Shown here piece by piece: positions 1-8,942 of a stretch of 15,516 bases of DNA. Source of the DNA: Sphingobacteriales bacterium (GTDB taxonomy: Bacteria > Bacteroidota > Bacteroidia > Chitinophagales > Chitinophagaceae); contig JAHEZF010000009.1 in the NCBI GenBank assembly GCA_023251215.1, positions 1 to 15,516 on the forward strand, given 5' to 3'. Every line of letters begins with the position of its first letter. Position 1 is the first letter of the stretch. The notes beneath the pieces are model-generated. The model was not told the origin of the DNA. It saw only the letters and a list, made by a program, of their open reading frames with translations, and did not search any database. A program made the position numbers and the translations under genes.

Positions 1-905
1 AAAAAAATTTCCGCTATCATACACCGCACACTGCCGCCTTCTACTTTTTCAATTGTCGGAACAGCAATAGGTAATAATTGAGCATATGCTTCCAGCATCT
101 GCTTTTGTTCTTTAGTAAGTGAATCGAAAGCTGTTTGGCTGAGTATCAAAAATTTTTCGTCCTTTTTATTTTTTACCTGCAGCATGTTTCCTGCAAAAGC
201 ATGCATCTGTTCTTTTGTTATCGGAACAATATCATGACCCGTTGATTCCAGCAATTGCCGGACAGCGATCAGTTCCCATTCTTCATCAATCGCTTCTTCG
301 CAAAGCACAGCAAAATTGTCTCCTATCGTCATCATCACATTTGTATGATAAACGGGCCTTCTTTCTTTATCTGTTGCAATAAAAACAATTGCCTGGTAAC
401 CGTTGGCTGTAGCAAATTTTTCAAGAACTGGTAAACTGGTGCGTTCCGATACTGAAGCATAGATCATTTTATTATCATGGTCAATCGCCATGCTACCTGT
501 ACCTTCCAGGAAACGGCCTTCCGTTTCAAACTCACTCCAGTCCTGTACGGCTTTCACCAAAAAATTTTCGTTCAGCCATTTTAATATATCATCTCTCTTT
601 TCAGCCCGGCGGTTCATGGCATACATCGGGAATACAGAAATGATTCCACCAGGTAATGTGCTGATCCAGTTGTTGGGAAAAACAGCGTCCGGCTTGACGG
701 GTTCTTTTGTGTCGTCAATTACCATCACATCAATTTCGTGGCTGCGTAAGCTGCGCACCATATTGTCAAATTCCTCCAAAGCTTTTTGTTGCAGTTGCCG
801 GGGGCTGATAGATGGCTGAGTCTGAAAAAAATTAGTAGCTGCCGTCTCCTCGTTGAAACCAAAAGCAGCGGGGCGTATCATCAGTATGGTGGAAGCAATA
901 GGCAT
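1..905 (-). CDS. ctlX: CtlX-like citrulline/arginine amidinohydrolase (3' end cut by window edge)
   Basis: Guanidino-group-modifying superfamily enzyme (arginine deiminase/DDAH fold), closest in my judgement to the CtlX citrulline-utilisation hydrolases often annotated as arginine deiminase-related. Translated from 905, 301 residues are visible. They include PNNW at 77-80, the acidic LEGTGS at 133-138, the catalytic histidine in HTNV at 187-190 and the nucleophilic cysteine C295 in GGSVRCM near the C-terminus, where this family carries it. Only the last few residues should be missing at the left edge. The start ATG lies 11 nt after the pterin dehydratase stop, so the two are probably co-transcribed. 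No signal peptide is seen, so it is probably cytosolic. The superfamily and catalytic set are clear; the substrate (citrulline, arginine or another guanidino/ureido compound) is inferred from overall resemblance and remains open. Confidence 0.85.
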   Translation of the reverse strand, partial: MPIASTILMIRPAAFGFNEETAATNFFQTQPSISPRQLQQKALEEFDNMVRSLRSHEIDVMVIDDTKEPVKPDAVFPNNWISTLPGGIISVFPMYAMNRRAEKRDDILKWLNENFLVKAVQDWSEFETEGRFLEGTGSMAIDHDNKMIYASVSERTSLPVLEKFATANGYQAIVFIATDKERRPVYHTNVMMTIGDNFAVLCEEAIDEEWELIAVRQLLESTGHDIVPITKEQMHAFAGNMLQVKNKKDEKFLILSQTAFDSLTKEQKQMLEAYAQLLPIAVPTIEKVEGGSVRCMIAEIF

Positions 906-912
906 ACCCCCA

Positions 913-926
913 ACCCCTAAAGGGGT
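913..926. repeat. REP-like GC-rich palindrome at the gene junction
   Basis: ACCCCTAAAGGGGT is a perfect 14-nt palindrome that could form a five-to-six base-pair hairpin in an AT-rich setting. It overlaps the last codons of the pterin dehydratase gene, whose TAG stop (917-919) lies in its centre, and it ends 8 nt from the CtlX start. Flanking C-runs (907-911) extend the G/C-rich unit. From memory, CCCCTAAAGGGG-like units recur between genes in Bacteroidota genomes; only this copy was found in the window. Confidence 0.45.
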
Positions 927-1156
927 GTAATCAAAGCATCAATCTTTTTTGCTAATGTTTTGTCTTTGTCTGTAACAATATCTCCTGCACTATGTGTGGA
1001 CAACCAGATCTCAACGGTGTTATAAACATTTGTCCAAAGCGGGTGGTGATCCATCTTTTCGGCTTCGATTGCCACTCTTGTCATAAAAGCAAAGGCTTCG
1101 CTGAAATTTTTGAATTGAAATTTTTTATAGAGTTTATTATTTTTTTCTTCCCACAT
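917..1156 (-). CDS. Pterin-4a-carbinolamine dehydratase (short form)
   Basis: 4a-hydroxytetrahydrobiopterin dehydratase (PCD/DCoH/PhhB family). It dehydrates the pterin carbinolamine left by aromatic amino acid hydroxylases and so helps recycle the pterin cofactor; some relatives have been linked to other pterin chemistry. The 79 residues carry the family signature: E33, HHP at 37-39, Y45, W51, TH at 54-55, and an acidic stretch before LAKKID near the end. Known family members are usually 95-115 residues, so the N-terminal strand is shortened. The start ATG lies 16 nt after the stop of the IPExxxVDY gene with no Shine-Dalgarno sequence, as is common in this phylum. The last residues (ITPL) and the stop are encoded by the GC-rich palindrome at 913-926. 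No pterin-dependent hydroxylase is visible in the window. Confidence 0.9.
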   Translation of the reverse strand: MWEEKNNKLYKKFQFKNFSEAFAFMTRVAIEAEKMDHHPLWTNVYNTVEIWLSTHSAGDIVTDKDKTLAKKIDALITPL

Positions 1157-1172
1157 AATTAAAATTATTGTA

Positions 1173-1622
1173 TTAAAATACCAGGTGTTCCTTATTTTTT
1201 ATTTTTTCATTTGTCAATTCCAATACCAACTGTACGCCATCAATGGCCCGGAGGGAGCCGATAGTTTGTTGCAGTGATTCTTCGTTTACCTTATCCCCTT
1301 TCATAAGCCACAAAAAATCAAGATGCCTGAATTCGGGTAATAAAAATTCCCCGTCAAACTGGTTATTATAAACATAATGGGACAGAGAGCCGGTGTATTC
1401 GCAAAATTCATAGACGGCAAAAAAATAGTTGCGTTTTCTTTTGGTGAGTTGTATCTCAATATCATTATTAATGCGAAAGTCCATGCCCAGGCTGTTGTTG
1501 AGCTGCCAGCAAAATTGATAGCCTTTTACCGATGCCATCACGCCGAGTAATCTTGTTTCATCAAAAAAATCATCAGTAAGGTCTTTTGTATTCAGAAGAA
1601 GTTTGGTGCCGCGGTCTGCCAT
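1173..1622 (-). CDS. IPExxxVDY family protein
   Basis: Small protein of unknown function (149 residues) that I assign to the Bacteroidota IPExxxVDY family. The family-defining segment appears here as [10 protein letters not shown] at residues 94-103, a conservative variant (I to L, V to L, Y to F). The rest alternates aromatic and charged strands with no membrane segment or signal peptide, so it is expected in the cytosol. It lies 28 nt downstream of the M28 peptidase and 16 nt upstream of the pterin dehydratase on the same strand, suggesting one transcript. I know of no biochemical function for the family, and the neighbours do not point clearly to one. The ATG at 1622 is the first plausible start and has no recognisable ribosome binding site. 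Confidence 0.8.
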   Translation of the reverse strand: MADRGTKLLLNTKDLTDDFFDETRLLGVMASVKGYQFCWQLNNSLGMDFRINNDIEIQLTKRKRNYFFAVYEFCEYTGSLSHYVYNNQFDGEFLLPEFRHLDFLWLMKGDKVNEESLQQTIGSLRAIDGVQLVLELTNEKIKNKEHLVF

Positions 1623-1650
1623 AAGGAGATATTCGGCTACAAATTACAAA

Positions 1651-3303
1651 TTAGAATTCAATGGAGGCTTCCAAAGTTTCATTTCCTCTTTTGAATTTTA
1701 CGTTGGTTCTATCCCCTTTTTTGAATTTTCCTAATGCCTGCATGTAGTTTTCCAGGGAAGTTATAGTATTATCGCCCAACTGAATGATCACATCGCCGGC
1801 TTTCAACCCCGCTTTCTGTGCCGGTCTGCCCTCGCTTACTCCATCGGCCCTTACTCCCGTACCGGCAAATGTATAATCAGGCATAATGCCCAACGAAACG
1901 CTGAATCTTGCTGATGTGGTGGTTTGGGTTTCTCTTGTTTTAGTAAAAACAAGTTTGTATTTTTTGTTCAGAGATTCTATTACTGCATAAATCTGTTGAA
2001 CAATTTTCATTTCACCACTATAGTTTATTTTATCCGCATCATCCGAAGGTTTGTGATAGTCGCTATGTAGTCCTGTGAAATAAAAAAGTACCGGGATATC
2101 TTTTCGGTAAAAAGAAGTATGATCGCTGGGGCCGGTGCCGCTGCTGTCAAACTTGAATTGAAAAAAGGCTTTTCTATCATGATTAGCAAAAACAGATGAC
2201 CATTCCGGTGATGTGCCGTATCCGCCGATCGTAAGTACATGTGTGCTGTCATTTAATCTTCCTACCATATCCATGTTGATCATATAATCAACATTCTTCA
2301 ATTCAATGGTCGGATGTTCTGTAAAATACTTTGAGCCAAACAATCCTAATTCTTCGCCCGAAAAAGCAATGAACAAATAGTTATTATTTTTTGCGCTTGA
2401 AGTTTTCAGCATCCTTGCCAGTTCAATCACTGCTGCCGTGCCGCTGGCGTTATCGTCAGCGCCATTGTGAATATGGGGTTCTCCCGTGGTCAATCTTGAA
2501 TTTCCGTCTTCACCATAACCCAAATGATCAAAATGCGCCCCCAGAACAACAGTTGTGGCAGCACCATTATCCAGATACCCGATCACATTGTGACCAATCC
2601 TTTTCTTTTCACTAATACTGGTTCTAAGTTTTATGGTTAGCGTTGCTTCCCTGTCGATAAAATATTTTGCAGCCGCCTCTTTTGAAACATACAATACGGG
2701 AATGGACAATTGTTCTGTTTTGTCTTTTCCATTAAATACCAACTTGTCATCAATGAGTGATGTATTGTAAAAAATAACTGCTGAGGCATTTTTGTCTTTT
2801 GCCTTTTTTGATTTCGTCAGAATATGATCAGCCAGATCAAAATGCGGATTATCTTTATTGGCTTCCAGTGTTTCTTTTAAATCAAAAAACCAGGGCATAT
2901 CCGGCTCCAGTAGTGCAATGGCCGGTAAGGCTTCAATAGTTTGATTCGGGCTGAAAGGAAAAGGGAAAAAATCTTTTCCTGTTATCAACTTGTTCCCGTT
3001 TATTATTAATTCTGTAGCCTCATCTGTTTGTTTGCCATCATTCACATCAAAATTCTGATAATACTCATCTGTGCCCCGGGGAATTAAACCAATTATTTTA
3101 AACTGGTTGCTGATGTATTCCATTGCCAGCTTTTCACCATTGGTTCCCGTTCGTCTTCCTTCCAGTTTATCATCAGCCAGGTATTGTATATGATTTCGTA
3201 GATTATCAATTATCTGCTTATTGTTCTTATCTATTTTTTGGGTGGCTGTGCATGATATTAGAAGCAACAATAACGACCTGAGACCGATCCGGAAAGATGA
3301 CAT
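1651..3303 (-). CDS. M28 family zinc aminopeptidase lipoprotein with C-terminal PDZ domain
   Basis: Probable exported, lipid-anchored metallo-aminopeptidase of 550 residues. The N-terminus has a hydrophobic run ending in a lipobox (LISC, acylated C18). A PA-like insert occupies roughly 110-235. The co-catalytic zinc ligands of family M28 follow: H257 (GAHFDHLG), D283 (GADDNASG), E317/E318 (SGEELG), D345 (MDMVGR) and H417 (HSDYHKPSD). A PDZ domain covers about 468-550 (GVRADGVSEGRPAQKAGLKAGDVI region). An in-frame GTG at 3324 would add seven residues, but it lies almost on a TACCTTTG promoter element, and the ATG at 3303 gives a compact lipoprotein signal, so 3303 is preferred. It is the first gene of a minus-strand run of four and likely trims peptides at the cell envelope. 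The exact substrate cannot be read from sequence. Confidence 0.92.
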   Translation of the reverse strand: MSSFRIGLRSLLLLLISCTATQKIDKNNKQIIDNLRNHIQYLADDKLEGRRTGTNGEKLAMEYISNQFKIIGLIPRGTDEYYQNFDVNDGKQTDEATELIINGNKLITGKDFFPFPFSPNQTIEALPAIALLEPDMPWFFDLKETLEANKDNPHFDLADHILTKSKKAKDKNASAVIFYNTSLIDDKLVFNGKDKTEQLSIPVLYVSKEAAAKYFIDREATLTIKLRTSISEKKRIGHNVIGYLDNGAATTVVLGAHFDHLGYGEDGNSRLTTGEPHIHNGADDNASGTAAVIELARMLKTSSAKNNNYLFIAFSGEELGLFGSKYFTEHPTIELKNVDYMINMDMVGRLNDSTHVLTIGGYGTSPEWSSVFANHDRKAFFQFKFDSSGTGPSDHTSFYRKDIPVLFYFTGLHSDYHKPSDDADKINYSGEMKIVQQIYAVIESLNKKYKLVFTKTRETQTTTSARFSVSLGIMPDYTFAGTGVRADGVSEGRPAQKAGLKAGDVIIQLGDNTITSLENYMQALGKFKKGDRTNVKFKRGNETLEASIEF

Positions 3304-3325
3304 ATTAAAAAGATTGTTTCTCACT

Positions 3326-3333
3326 CAAAGGTA
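3326..3333 (-). promoter_or_regulatory. Candidate -7 element (TACCTTTG) for the M28 gene run
   Basis: On the minus strand TACCTTTG matches the Bacteroidota sigma-A -7 consensus TAnnTTTG exactly and ends 22 nt before the ATG at 3303. No convincing -33 TTG/TTTG lies 19-21 nt upstream. Its position argues against the upstream GTG at 3324 as the translation start. Confidence 0.45.
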
Positions 3334-3441
3334 TTAAGCGGTTTCGTTTTTCTTTGGATTCTTCTTCATATTTCCGTTAACCTTTTACGGATTAAGGCGT
3401 TTTAAAATCGCAATTCGTAAGGTGGTTCTTTGCTTCGGGTT

Positions 3442-3449
3442 TATTTTTG
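3442..3449 (+). promoter_or_regulatory. Candidate -7 element (TATTTTTG) for feoB
   Basis: TATTTTTG fits TAnnTTTG and ends 13 nt before the GTG at 3463. A -33 box is not evident. Just upstream, around 3398-3412, a near-palindrome centred on TTTTAAAA (GCG before, TCGC after) might be an operator, but it does not resemble a Fur box I recognise. Confidence 0.4.
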
Positions 3450-3462
3450 CAGGCTATCGTTC

Positions 3463-5586
3463 GTGGTGAAAAAACAAACACTTCATATTGCACTGGTAGG
3501 TAATCCCAACAGCGGGAAAACCTCCCTGTTTAATTCCCTTACAGGGCTTAATCAGAAGGTTGGCAATTTCCCTGGTGTAACAGTTGATAAAAAAACAGGA
3601 ACAACGTCGTTATCGGAGACCCTAACCGCCCGGGTGATTGATCTGCCTGGAACTTATAGCCTTTATCCAAGGAGGATGGACGAATGGGTAAGCTATAAAG
3701 TACTGCTGAACCAGGACAAAGAAATGAAAGCAGATGTGGTGGTGGTGGTTGCCGATGCCAGTAACCTGAAACGGAATCTGCTTTTTTGCACACAAATCAT
3801 TGACCTGAAAGTTCCGGTAGTTATCGCTTTAACAATGATGGATATTGCTAAGCGAAAGGGGATAAAAATTGATACTGGGGCATTAGAAAGAGAATTGGGG
3901 GTGCCGGTAATCGCAGTAAACCCAAGAAAGAATAAAGGCATTTCTTTACTAAAGAAAGCTATTGACCAGACTACACAGCACTTATACCGGGCCCCCGTCA
4001 GAGACTTTATTGATAACCGGGCCCTGGGCGGTGAAGCAATTGATGATGTCAAAAAAAATATTCCTCATCTCAGCGATTATACAGCCATTCATTACCTGAT
4101 AAATCATGAGTCGTTCGATCTTTCCGGTTCATTACAGGATACAATTGAAAGCATTGAAGTAACAAATAATTTTAACCCCACCAAAACACAGGCAGAAGAA
4201 ATTCTACAGCGATACAGCCGTATTAAATTTATTATGCAACAGGCGGTTTCCGAACCGGATCCACGACAAAAATCTTTATTTACTGAAAAGCTGGATAATA
4301 TTCTGTTGCATAGGCGTTGGGGTTACCTGATACTTCTTGCGGTTTTATTTTTATTATTTCAAAGTGTTTTTTGGCTGGCACAATTTCCGATGAATTGGAT
4401 TGAGCTTGGTTTTGCGAAATTAAGCCAATTTCTTTCTTATTCATTACCGGATACCCGCTGGAGTGATCTCTTAATTAATGGTGTGATTGCCGGGCTTAGC
4501 GGTATTCTTGTTTTTGTACCACAGATCATGATCTTGTTTGGATTGATCACCCTTTTGGAAGATACCGGCTATATGGCTCGTATTAGTTTTCTTTCCGACA
4601 GGTTGATGCGCAGTGTTGGGCTGAATGGAAAAAGTGTAATGCCTATGATCAGCGGTTTTGCCTGTGCGGTACCCGCCATCATGAGTGCAAGAAATATTGA
4701 GAACCGGAAAGAACGTTTGCTTACAATTCTTATTACTCCGTTGATGAGCTGTTCAGCAAGATTGCCGGTATATACAATTTTGATTGGTCTTGTTATTCCT
4801 CAAACTTATTTGTTTGGGTTTCTGGGTGTTCAGGGATTGGTGATGATGGGGTTGTATCTACTTGGGCTTATAATGGCTTTGATTATTTCTTATGTAGCAA
4901 AATGGTTTATTAAAATAAAAGAAAAAAGCTTTTTTATTCTTGAGTTGCCAACCTATCGCTCCCCAAGATGGAAAAATGTAATAACAACCATGATCGGCAA
5001 GGCCCGCATTTTTGTAACAGATGCGGGAAGGATAATCATGGTGATCAGTTTAATACTATGGGCTTTATGTTCTTTTGGCCCCGGCAACAATATGCAAAAA
5101 GTTAAGCAGCATTATGAACAGCTAAAAGCCGGGCCGCAAGCAAATGTGACACAATTAAACAAAGAATTTCAAACAGCGAAGCTGGAAACCTCCTATGCCG
5201 GCAGGTTAGGAAAAAGTATTGAGCCGGCTATTGCCCCCCTGGGATTTGACTGGAAGATCGGTATCGCATTAATTACTTCATTTGCCGCAAGAGAAGTTTT
5301 TGTGGGAACGATGGCAACATTGTACAGCGTGGGTGATAATGATAAGGGAGGCTTGCTATTGAAAGAAAAAATGAAGGCAGCAGTTAATCCTGAGGGAAAC
5401 CTTGTATTTAATTTGGCTTCCGGATTATCCCTTATGATCTTTTATGTGTTTGCCATGCAGTGTATGAGTACTTTAGCCGTAGTAAGGAGAGAAACAAGAA
5501 CATGGAAATGGCCAATAATACAGTTGCTGTATATGACGGGGCTGGCTTATCTGATGAGCTTGCTGGTGTACCAGTTGTTTAAATGA
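3463..5586 (+). CDS. feoB: Ferrous iron transporter FeoB (stand-alone, not fused to FeoA)
   Basis: Inner-membrane Fe(II) transporter with an N-terminal G-protein domain; about 707 residues. Numbered from 3463: G1 P-loop GNPNSGKT at 13-20, the GNFPGVTVDKKTG switch region at 34-46, G3 DLPG at 60-63, and a G4-like LTMMD at 124-128 where the usual Asn is Thr. A helical linker follows, then a membrane core from about residue 286 with hallmark segments GFACAVPAIMSAR (about 398-410), PLMSCSARLPVY and AAREVFVGTMATLYSVG (608-624). An extended reading frame begins at a TTG at 3430, but that precedes the candidate -7 element; GTG 3463 or the adjacent GTG 3466 gives a normal N-terminus right before the G domain. 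The feoA gene is not adjacent: it lies about 3.4 kb downstream on the other strand. Confidence 0.95.
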   Translation: MVKKQTLHIALVGNPNSGKTSLFNSLTGLNQKVGNFPGVTVDKKTGTTSLSETLTARVIDLPGTYSLYPRRMDEWVSYKVLLNQDKEMKADVVVVVADASNLKRNLLFCTQIIDLKVPVVIALTMMDIAKRKGIKIDTGALERELGVPVIAVNPRKNKGISLLKKAIDQTTQHLYRAPVRDFIDNRALGGEAIDDVKKNIPHLSDYTAIHYLINHESFDLSGSLQDTIESIEVTNNFNPTKTQAEEILQRYSRIKFIMQQAVSEPDPRQKSLFTEKLDNILLHRRWGYLILLAVLFLLFQSVFWLAQFPMNWIELGFAKLSQFLSYSLPDTRWSDLLINGVIAGLSGILVFVPQIMILFGLITLLEDTGYMARISFLSDRLMRSVGLNGKSVMPMISGFACAVPAIMSARNIENRKERLLTILITPLMSCSARLPVYTILIGLVIPQTYLFGFLGVQGLVMMGLYLLGLIMALIISYVAKWFIKIKEKSFFILELPTYRSPRWKNVITTMIGKARIFVTDAGRIIMVISLILWALCSFGPGNNMQKVKQHYEQLKAGPQANVTQLNKEFQTAKLETSYAGRLGKSIEPAIAPLGFDWKIGIALITSFAAREVFVGTMATLYSVGDNDKGGLLLKEKMKAAVNPEGNLVFNLASGLSLMIFYVFAMQCMSTLAVVRRETRTWKWPIIQLLYMTGLAYLMSLLVYQLFK

Positions 5587-5720
5587 TCATTTTATTGCTG
5601 GCACTCACTCAGTTATCTTTCGGTTCAAAATAATTCCACAAATTTGTTGAAATTTTTCTTGCCATTGGAGCTGATGCAGTAGTAAATAAAATCAGCCAAC
5701 AAATAATCTCTTCATGTTGA
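5587..5720. other. Convergent intergenic region, no gene seen
   Basis: This 134-nt AT-rich gap separates the stops of feoB and the oppositely oriented M20 gene. It holds short palindromic runs (AAATGATCATTT at 5581-5592, overlapping the feoB stop) but no strong GC stem followed by a T-run, so no intrinsic terminator is called. Confidence 0.5.
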
Positions 5721-7028
5721 TCATTTAGTGTTCATATAATCAATGACAAGATTGCAAAAAGCTTTGATGCCGGTTTTCATGCCCGCTTCATCAATAAAAA
5801 AATCGGCTGTATGGTGCGGGGGAGCTTTGGCTGGATCATTTCCCCTGGGCATACCTCCCAGATAAAAAAAGAAAGACGGAGCTTTTGTTCCATAATATGA
5901 AAAGTCTTCGGCACCGGTTTTCCATTCAGTTTCTTTTACATTCTCTGCCCCAGCCGCAGATCGTAACGAGGGGACCATTTTTTCAACCAAATCCGGTGTG
6001 TTATATGTTACAAGGGTTTTTGTATTAATGGAAATTTCAGCAGTGGCGCCGCTGGCTTCGGCAATCTTTGTTACCGTTTGTTTTATTTTTTCATGAACGT
6101 CTTTTTGCATTTTACTGTCAAGTGTTCTTATCGTTCCATCCATTGTGCATTCTTCGGAAATAATATTATTTCTTATTCCACCATTAATTTTTCCTACTGT
6201 AATTACTACCGGGGCTTTGGTAAGTTCTGACTGGCGGCTTACAATCATCTGCAATCCTTCTATTATTTGTGCTGATACTGTAATTGGATCTATCCCCAGC
6301 CATGGCTGGGAACCGTGACTTCCTTTTCCTTTTACCACAATGCGAAACCAATCAGATGATGCCATAAAAGCGCCGGGTTTATATTCAATATGGCCAACTT
6401 CAATATTCGATTCAATATGCAATCCGAATATTACATCCACTTTGGGATTATCCATTACTCCTTCTTTCACCATCAATGGCGCACCGCCTTCTTCTCCTTC
6501 AGGTGGACCTTCTTCAGCAGGCTGAAAAATAAACTTCACGATTCCCTTCAAATCATTTTTTATCCCGGATAAAATCTCTGCCACACTCATTAGCATAGCT
6601 ACATGGCTATCATGTCCGCAGGCATGCATCACTCCCACTTCTTGTCCGTTATACGTTGATTTTTGTTTGGAAGCAAACGGAATATTAACCCGTTCAATTA
6701 TAGGTAGCGCATCCATATCTGCCCGCAAGGCAATACAGGGCCCGGGTTTACTTCCTTTCAAAATGCCCACTACTCCTGTCTTTGCAACCTTCTCTTTGAC
6801 TTCTATACCAAGTTTTTTTAACTGTTCCGCAATAAGTGTCGCTGTTCTTGTTTCACGATTGCCCAATTCCGGATGTTCATGAATATCTCTTCTCCAGGCT
6901 ATGCATTTTGATTCAATATTATCTGCAGTTATTGAAACCCTTTCTTTAAGTTTTGTTATGTCGCCTTGTTGTGCCGGTAATTGTACGGCTATCACCAGTA
7001 ATCCTATAATGATCTTCGTTTTTTTCAT
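5721..7028 (-). CDS. Secreted M20 family amidohydrolase (N-acyl-amino acid / hippurate hydrolase type)
   Basis: Metal-dependent amidohydrolase of 435 residues in the M20D group, which includes hippurate hydrolases, N-acyl-L-amino acid amidohydrolases and IAA-conjugate hydrolases. These cleave an N-acyl group from an amino acid. A Sec signal peptide is apparent (MKKTK, then a hydrophobic run to LPAQ at 17-20), so it probably acts in the periplasm. Visible landmarks are RRDIHEHPELG at 46-56, LRADMDALPI at 101-110, metal ligands C137 and H139 in HACGHDSH, E172/E173 in QPAEEG, H204, the dimerisation-domain segment GKGSHGS at 234-240, TGAEDFSYY near 371-379 and H405/H406 (HHTADF). It is divergent from the chromate transporter gene, with 85 nt between starts. 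The substrate cannot be assigned from sequence. Confidence 0.92.
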   Translation of the reverse strand: MKKTKIIIGLLVIAVQLPAQQGDITKLKERVSITADNIESKCIAWRRDIHEHPELGNRETRTATLIAEQLKKLGIEVKEKVAKTGVVGILKGSKPGPCIALRADMDALPIIERVNIPFASKQKSTYNGQEVGVMHACGHDSHVAMLMSVAEILSGIKNDLKGIVKFIFQPAEEGPPEGEEGGAPLMVKEGVMDNPKVDVIFGLHIESNIEVGHIEYKPGAFMASSDWFRIVVKGKGSHGSQPWLGIDPITVSAQIIEGLQMIVSRQSELTKAPVVITVGKINGGIRNNIISEECTMDGTIRTLDSKMQKDVHEKIKQTVTKIAEASGATAEISINTKTLVTYNTPDLVEKMVPSLRSAAGAENVKETEWKTGAEDFSYYGTKAPSFFFYLGGMPRGNDPAKAPPHHTADFFIDEAGMKTGIKAFCNLVIDYMNTK

Positions 7029-7113
7029 TCTTTTTTTTTATGAATTTACAGGAAATGTCGTTTTATTTCCAATCATTTCTTCATTACCTGATTTTATTTA
7101 TATTTAAATACCA

Positions 7114-8352
7114 ATGCTTCTTCGTCACACCCCTTTTTTAAGAGCTGTTTTTTTATACAGCATTACTGCCTTTGGCGGACCACAGGCTCATCTTGCAATG
7201 ATGATGAAAACATTTGTTCACCGCAAACCTTATGTTTCCAAACAAGAGCTGATGGAATACAATGCATTTTGTCAACTGCTTCCCGGCGCTTCTTCCACGC
7301 AAACATTGACATTAATTGGTTATAAAATAGGCGGCGTTCCCCTGGCTGTTTTAACATTATTAATATGGATTCTTCCGGCTTGTATTTTAATGGGTGCTTT
7401 TTCTTTTTTATTGCGCTACATAGACACCAAGCAGCTGGGAACCGATATATTTAAATTTATTCCTCCGATGGCCGCTGGTTTTTTGGTATATGCTTCTGTA
7501 GTAGCCTTCCCTCTTGCCATTAGAAATACTATCACGTGGGTTATCATGATAATTAGTGTTGCAGCTACATATCTTTTATTTGGCCAACCCTGGGTCATCC
7601 CAACACTTATTATTACCGGTGGTATTATCACCAACCTCAGCCGAAAGCGTATCCCACAAACAGAACTAAAGCCAAAAAAAATAAAGTGGTGGAATTTCTG
7701 GTTGTTCGGCATCATCTTTATTGCTGCGGGTATTTTAAGTGAAACAGCAAAAAAAAATGACTGGCCAAACAGACGGCCAATTAATTTTTTTGAAAATACC
7801 TACAGAATGGGTAGTCTCGTTTTTGGTGGTGGTCAGGTTCTGATGCCAATGATGTATGAGCAATTTAGTGTTAGGCCTGAGGCTATAAAAAAGAAAGACG
7901 ATAACGTGGTTCAGATTGATGAAAATGATATGTACACCGGAATGGGAATTGTACGAGCGATGCCGGGCCCTGTTTTTTCTATTGCTTCGTTTGCCGGTGG
8001 TATGGCATTGAAAGATATGGGAACAGAAATGCAGGTGTTGGGTTGTTTAATAGGAATGCTGGCTATTTTTCTTCCCAGTGCTTTATTGGTACTGTTCTTT
8101 TTTCCTATCTGGAACAATCTTAAAAAATACGCAGCCGTTTACCGTTCACTGGAAGGAATCAATGCAGTAGTTGTGGGAATAATGATTGCCTCGACATTTT
8201 ATATTATGAAAGACATCTCCATCACCAGTCTTAAAACCGTAAGCTTCATTAATATTGGAGTAATACTGGGAACCTTCTTGTTGCTGAATTTCACAAGAAT
8301 AGCCGCCCCATTAATTGTTTTAGGATGCTTGCTTCTTGGCTATATTTTTTAA
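7114..8352 (+). CDS. chrA: Chromate transporter family protein ChrA (long-chain, two CHR halves)
   Basis: Integral inner-membrane protein of 412 residues with two homologous CHR domains. The first half has [11 protein letters not shown] at 20-30 and LLPGASSTQ at 55-63; the second has the matching [10 protein letters not shown] at 236-245 and [15 protein letters not shown] at 282-296. The halves are joined by a charged loop (about 176-192). Roughly ten hydrophobic segments are visible. Known long-chain CHR members expel chromate with proton motive force, but many are annotated by homology only, and the true anion here is unknown. The protein begins directly with the first CHR domain, and its ATG at 7114 follows an AT-rich leader without a Shine-Dalgarno. 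The stop lies 5 nt from the convergent nadD stop, so the two transcripts must overlap or end inside each other. Confidence 0.93.
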   Translation: MLLRHTPFLRAVFLYSITAFGGPQAHLAMMMKTFVHRKPYVSKQELMEYNAFCQLLPGASSTQTLTLIGYKIGGVPLAVLTLLIWILPACILMGAFSFLLRYIDTKQLGTDIFKFIPPMAAGFLVYASVVAFPLAIRNTITWVIMIISVAATYLLFGQPWVIPTLIITGGIITNLSRKRIPQTELKPKKIKWWNFWLFGIIFIAAGILSETAKKNDWPNRRPINFFENTYRMGSLVFGGGQVLMPMMYEQFSVRPEAIKKKDDNVVQIDENDMYTGMGIVRAMPGPVFSIASFAGGMALKDMGTEMQVLGCLIGMLAIFLPSALLVLFFFPIWNNLKKYAAVYRSLEGINAVVVGIMIASTFYIMKDISITSLKTVSFINIGVILGTFLLLNFTRIAAPLIVLGCLLLGYIF

Positions 8353-8357
8353 TATTT

Positions 8358-8927
8358 TCACTTGTAATAACCACCCCTTTCTATTTCCTCCAGTACTTTG
8401 TCGGGCACCATATACCGGATTGACTTGCCCTCATGAATATACTTACGTAACAGTGTAGCCGATAATTGAAGCATTGGCGCCTCAACAACAATTATATTTG
8501 CACCTATCTTATTCTCTATTTTAAAACCAGGTCTTAAATAAACAAATACCGGATAGTTTTTTATTATTGCCCCATAGTTTTTCCATTTATGAAGATTTTG
8601 AAAACTATCGCTGCCCATAATGATACAAAACTCATGATCAGGATATTTCTCCTCCAGGTAAATCAGAGTGTTGGCGGTATAAGAGGGTTTGAGGAGGTTA
8701 AATTCTATATCAGAGGCCTTGATTCTATTATCATCTTCTATAGCTATGCGAAGTAAGTGTAACCGGTGATATTCATTCAACAAATTTGACTCTGTCTTAA
8801 AGGGGTTTTGGGGAGATACTACGAACCATATTTTTTCAATATTGGTTTCGTTTAGAATATGGTTGGCTATGATTAAATGGGCAACATGAATCGGGTTAAA
8901 AGAGCCAAAAAACAAACCGACTTTCAT
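8358..8927 (-). CDS. nadD: Nicotinate-nucleotide adenylyltransferase
   Basis: NadD adenylates nicotinic acid mononucleotide to deamido-NAD, an essential cytosolic step of NAD synthesis. The 189-residue protein has the nucleotidyltransferase signature GSFNPIHVAHL at 8-18 (HxxH-type phosphate site), SPQNPFK at 38-44, SYTANTL at 82-88, MGSDS at 104-108 with the following NLHKWKNY, and LSATLLR at 155-161, a variant of the ISxTxxR motif that holds the ATP phosphates. Length and motif order are normal for the family. The start ATG at 8927 follows the feoA stop by 15 nt, so feoA and nadD are probably one transcript from the promoter upstream of feoA. The gene converges on chrA. Confidence 0.95.
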   Translation of the reverse strand: MKVGLFFGSFNPIHVAHLIIANHILNETNIEKIWFVVSPQNPFKTESNLLNEYHRLHLLRIAIEDDNRIKASDIEFNLLKPSYTANTLIYLEEKYPDHEFCIIMGSDSFQNLHKWKNYGAIIKNYPVFVYLRPGFKIENKIGANIIVVEAPMLQLSATLLRKYIHEGKSIRYMVPDKVLEEIERGGYYK

Positions 8928-8942
8928 TTAACATGCTGACTT

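Noticed and set aside
3385..3420. TTACG...CGTAA inverted repeat and TTTTAAAA dyad upstream of feoB as a Fur or DtxR box
   Set aside because: Arms are short and widely spaced and do not match an iron-box consensus I can recognise; mentioned only as a possible operator.
5581..5726. TGATCATTT present at both ends of the feoB/M20 intergenic gap (5584-5592 and 5718-5726), possible direct repeat or target-site duplication
   Set aside because: Only nine bases, each overlapping a TGA stop codon in AT-rich sequence, and the gap holds no mobile-element content.
8796..8815. AAAGGGGTTTTGGGG stretch resembling the REP-like unit at 906-926
   Set aside because: It lies inside nadD and encodes the conserved SPQNPFK segment, so protein constraint explains it; it lacks the palindrome.
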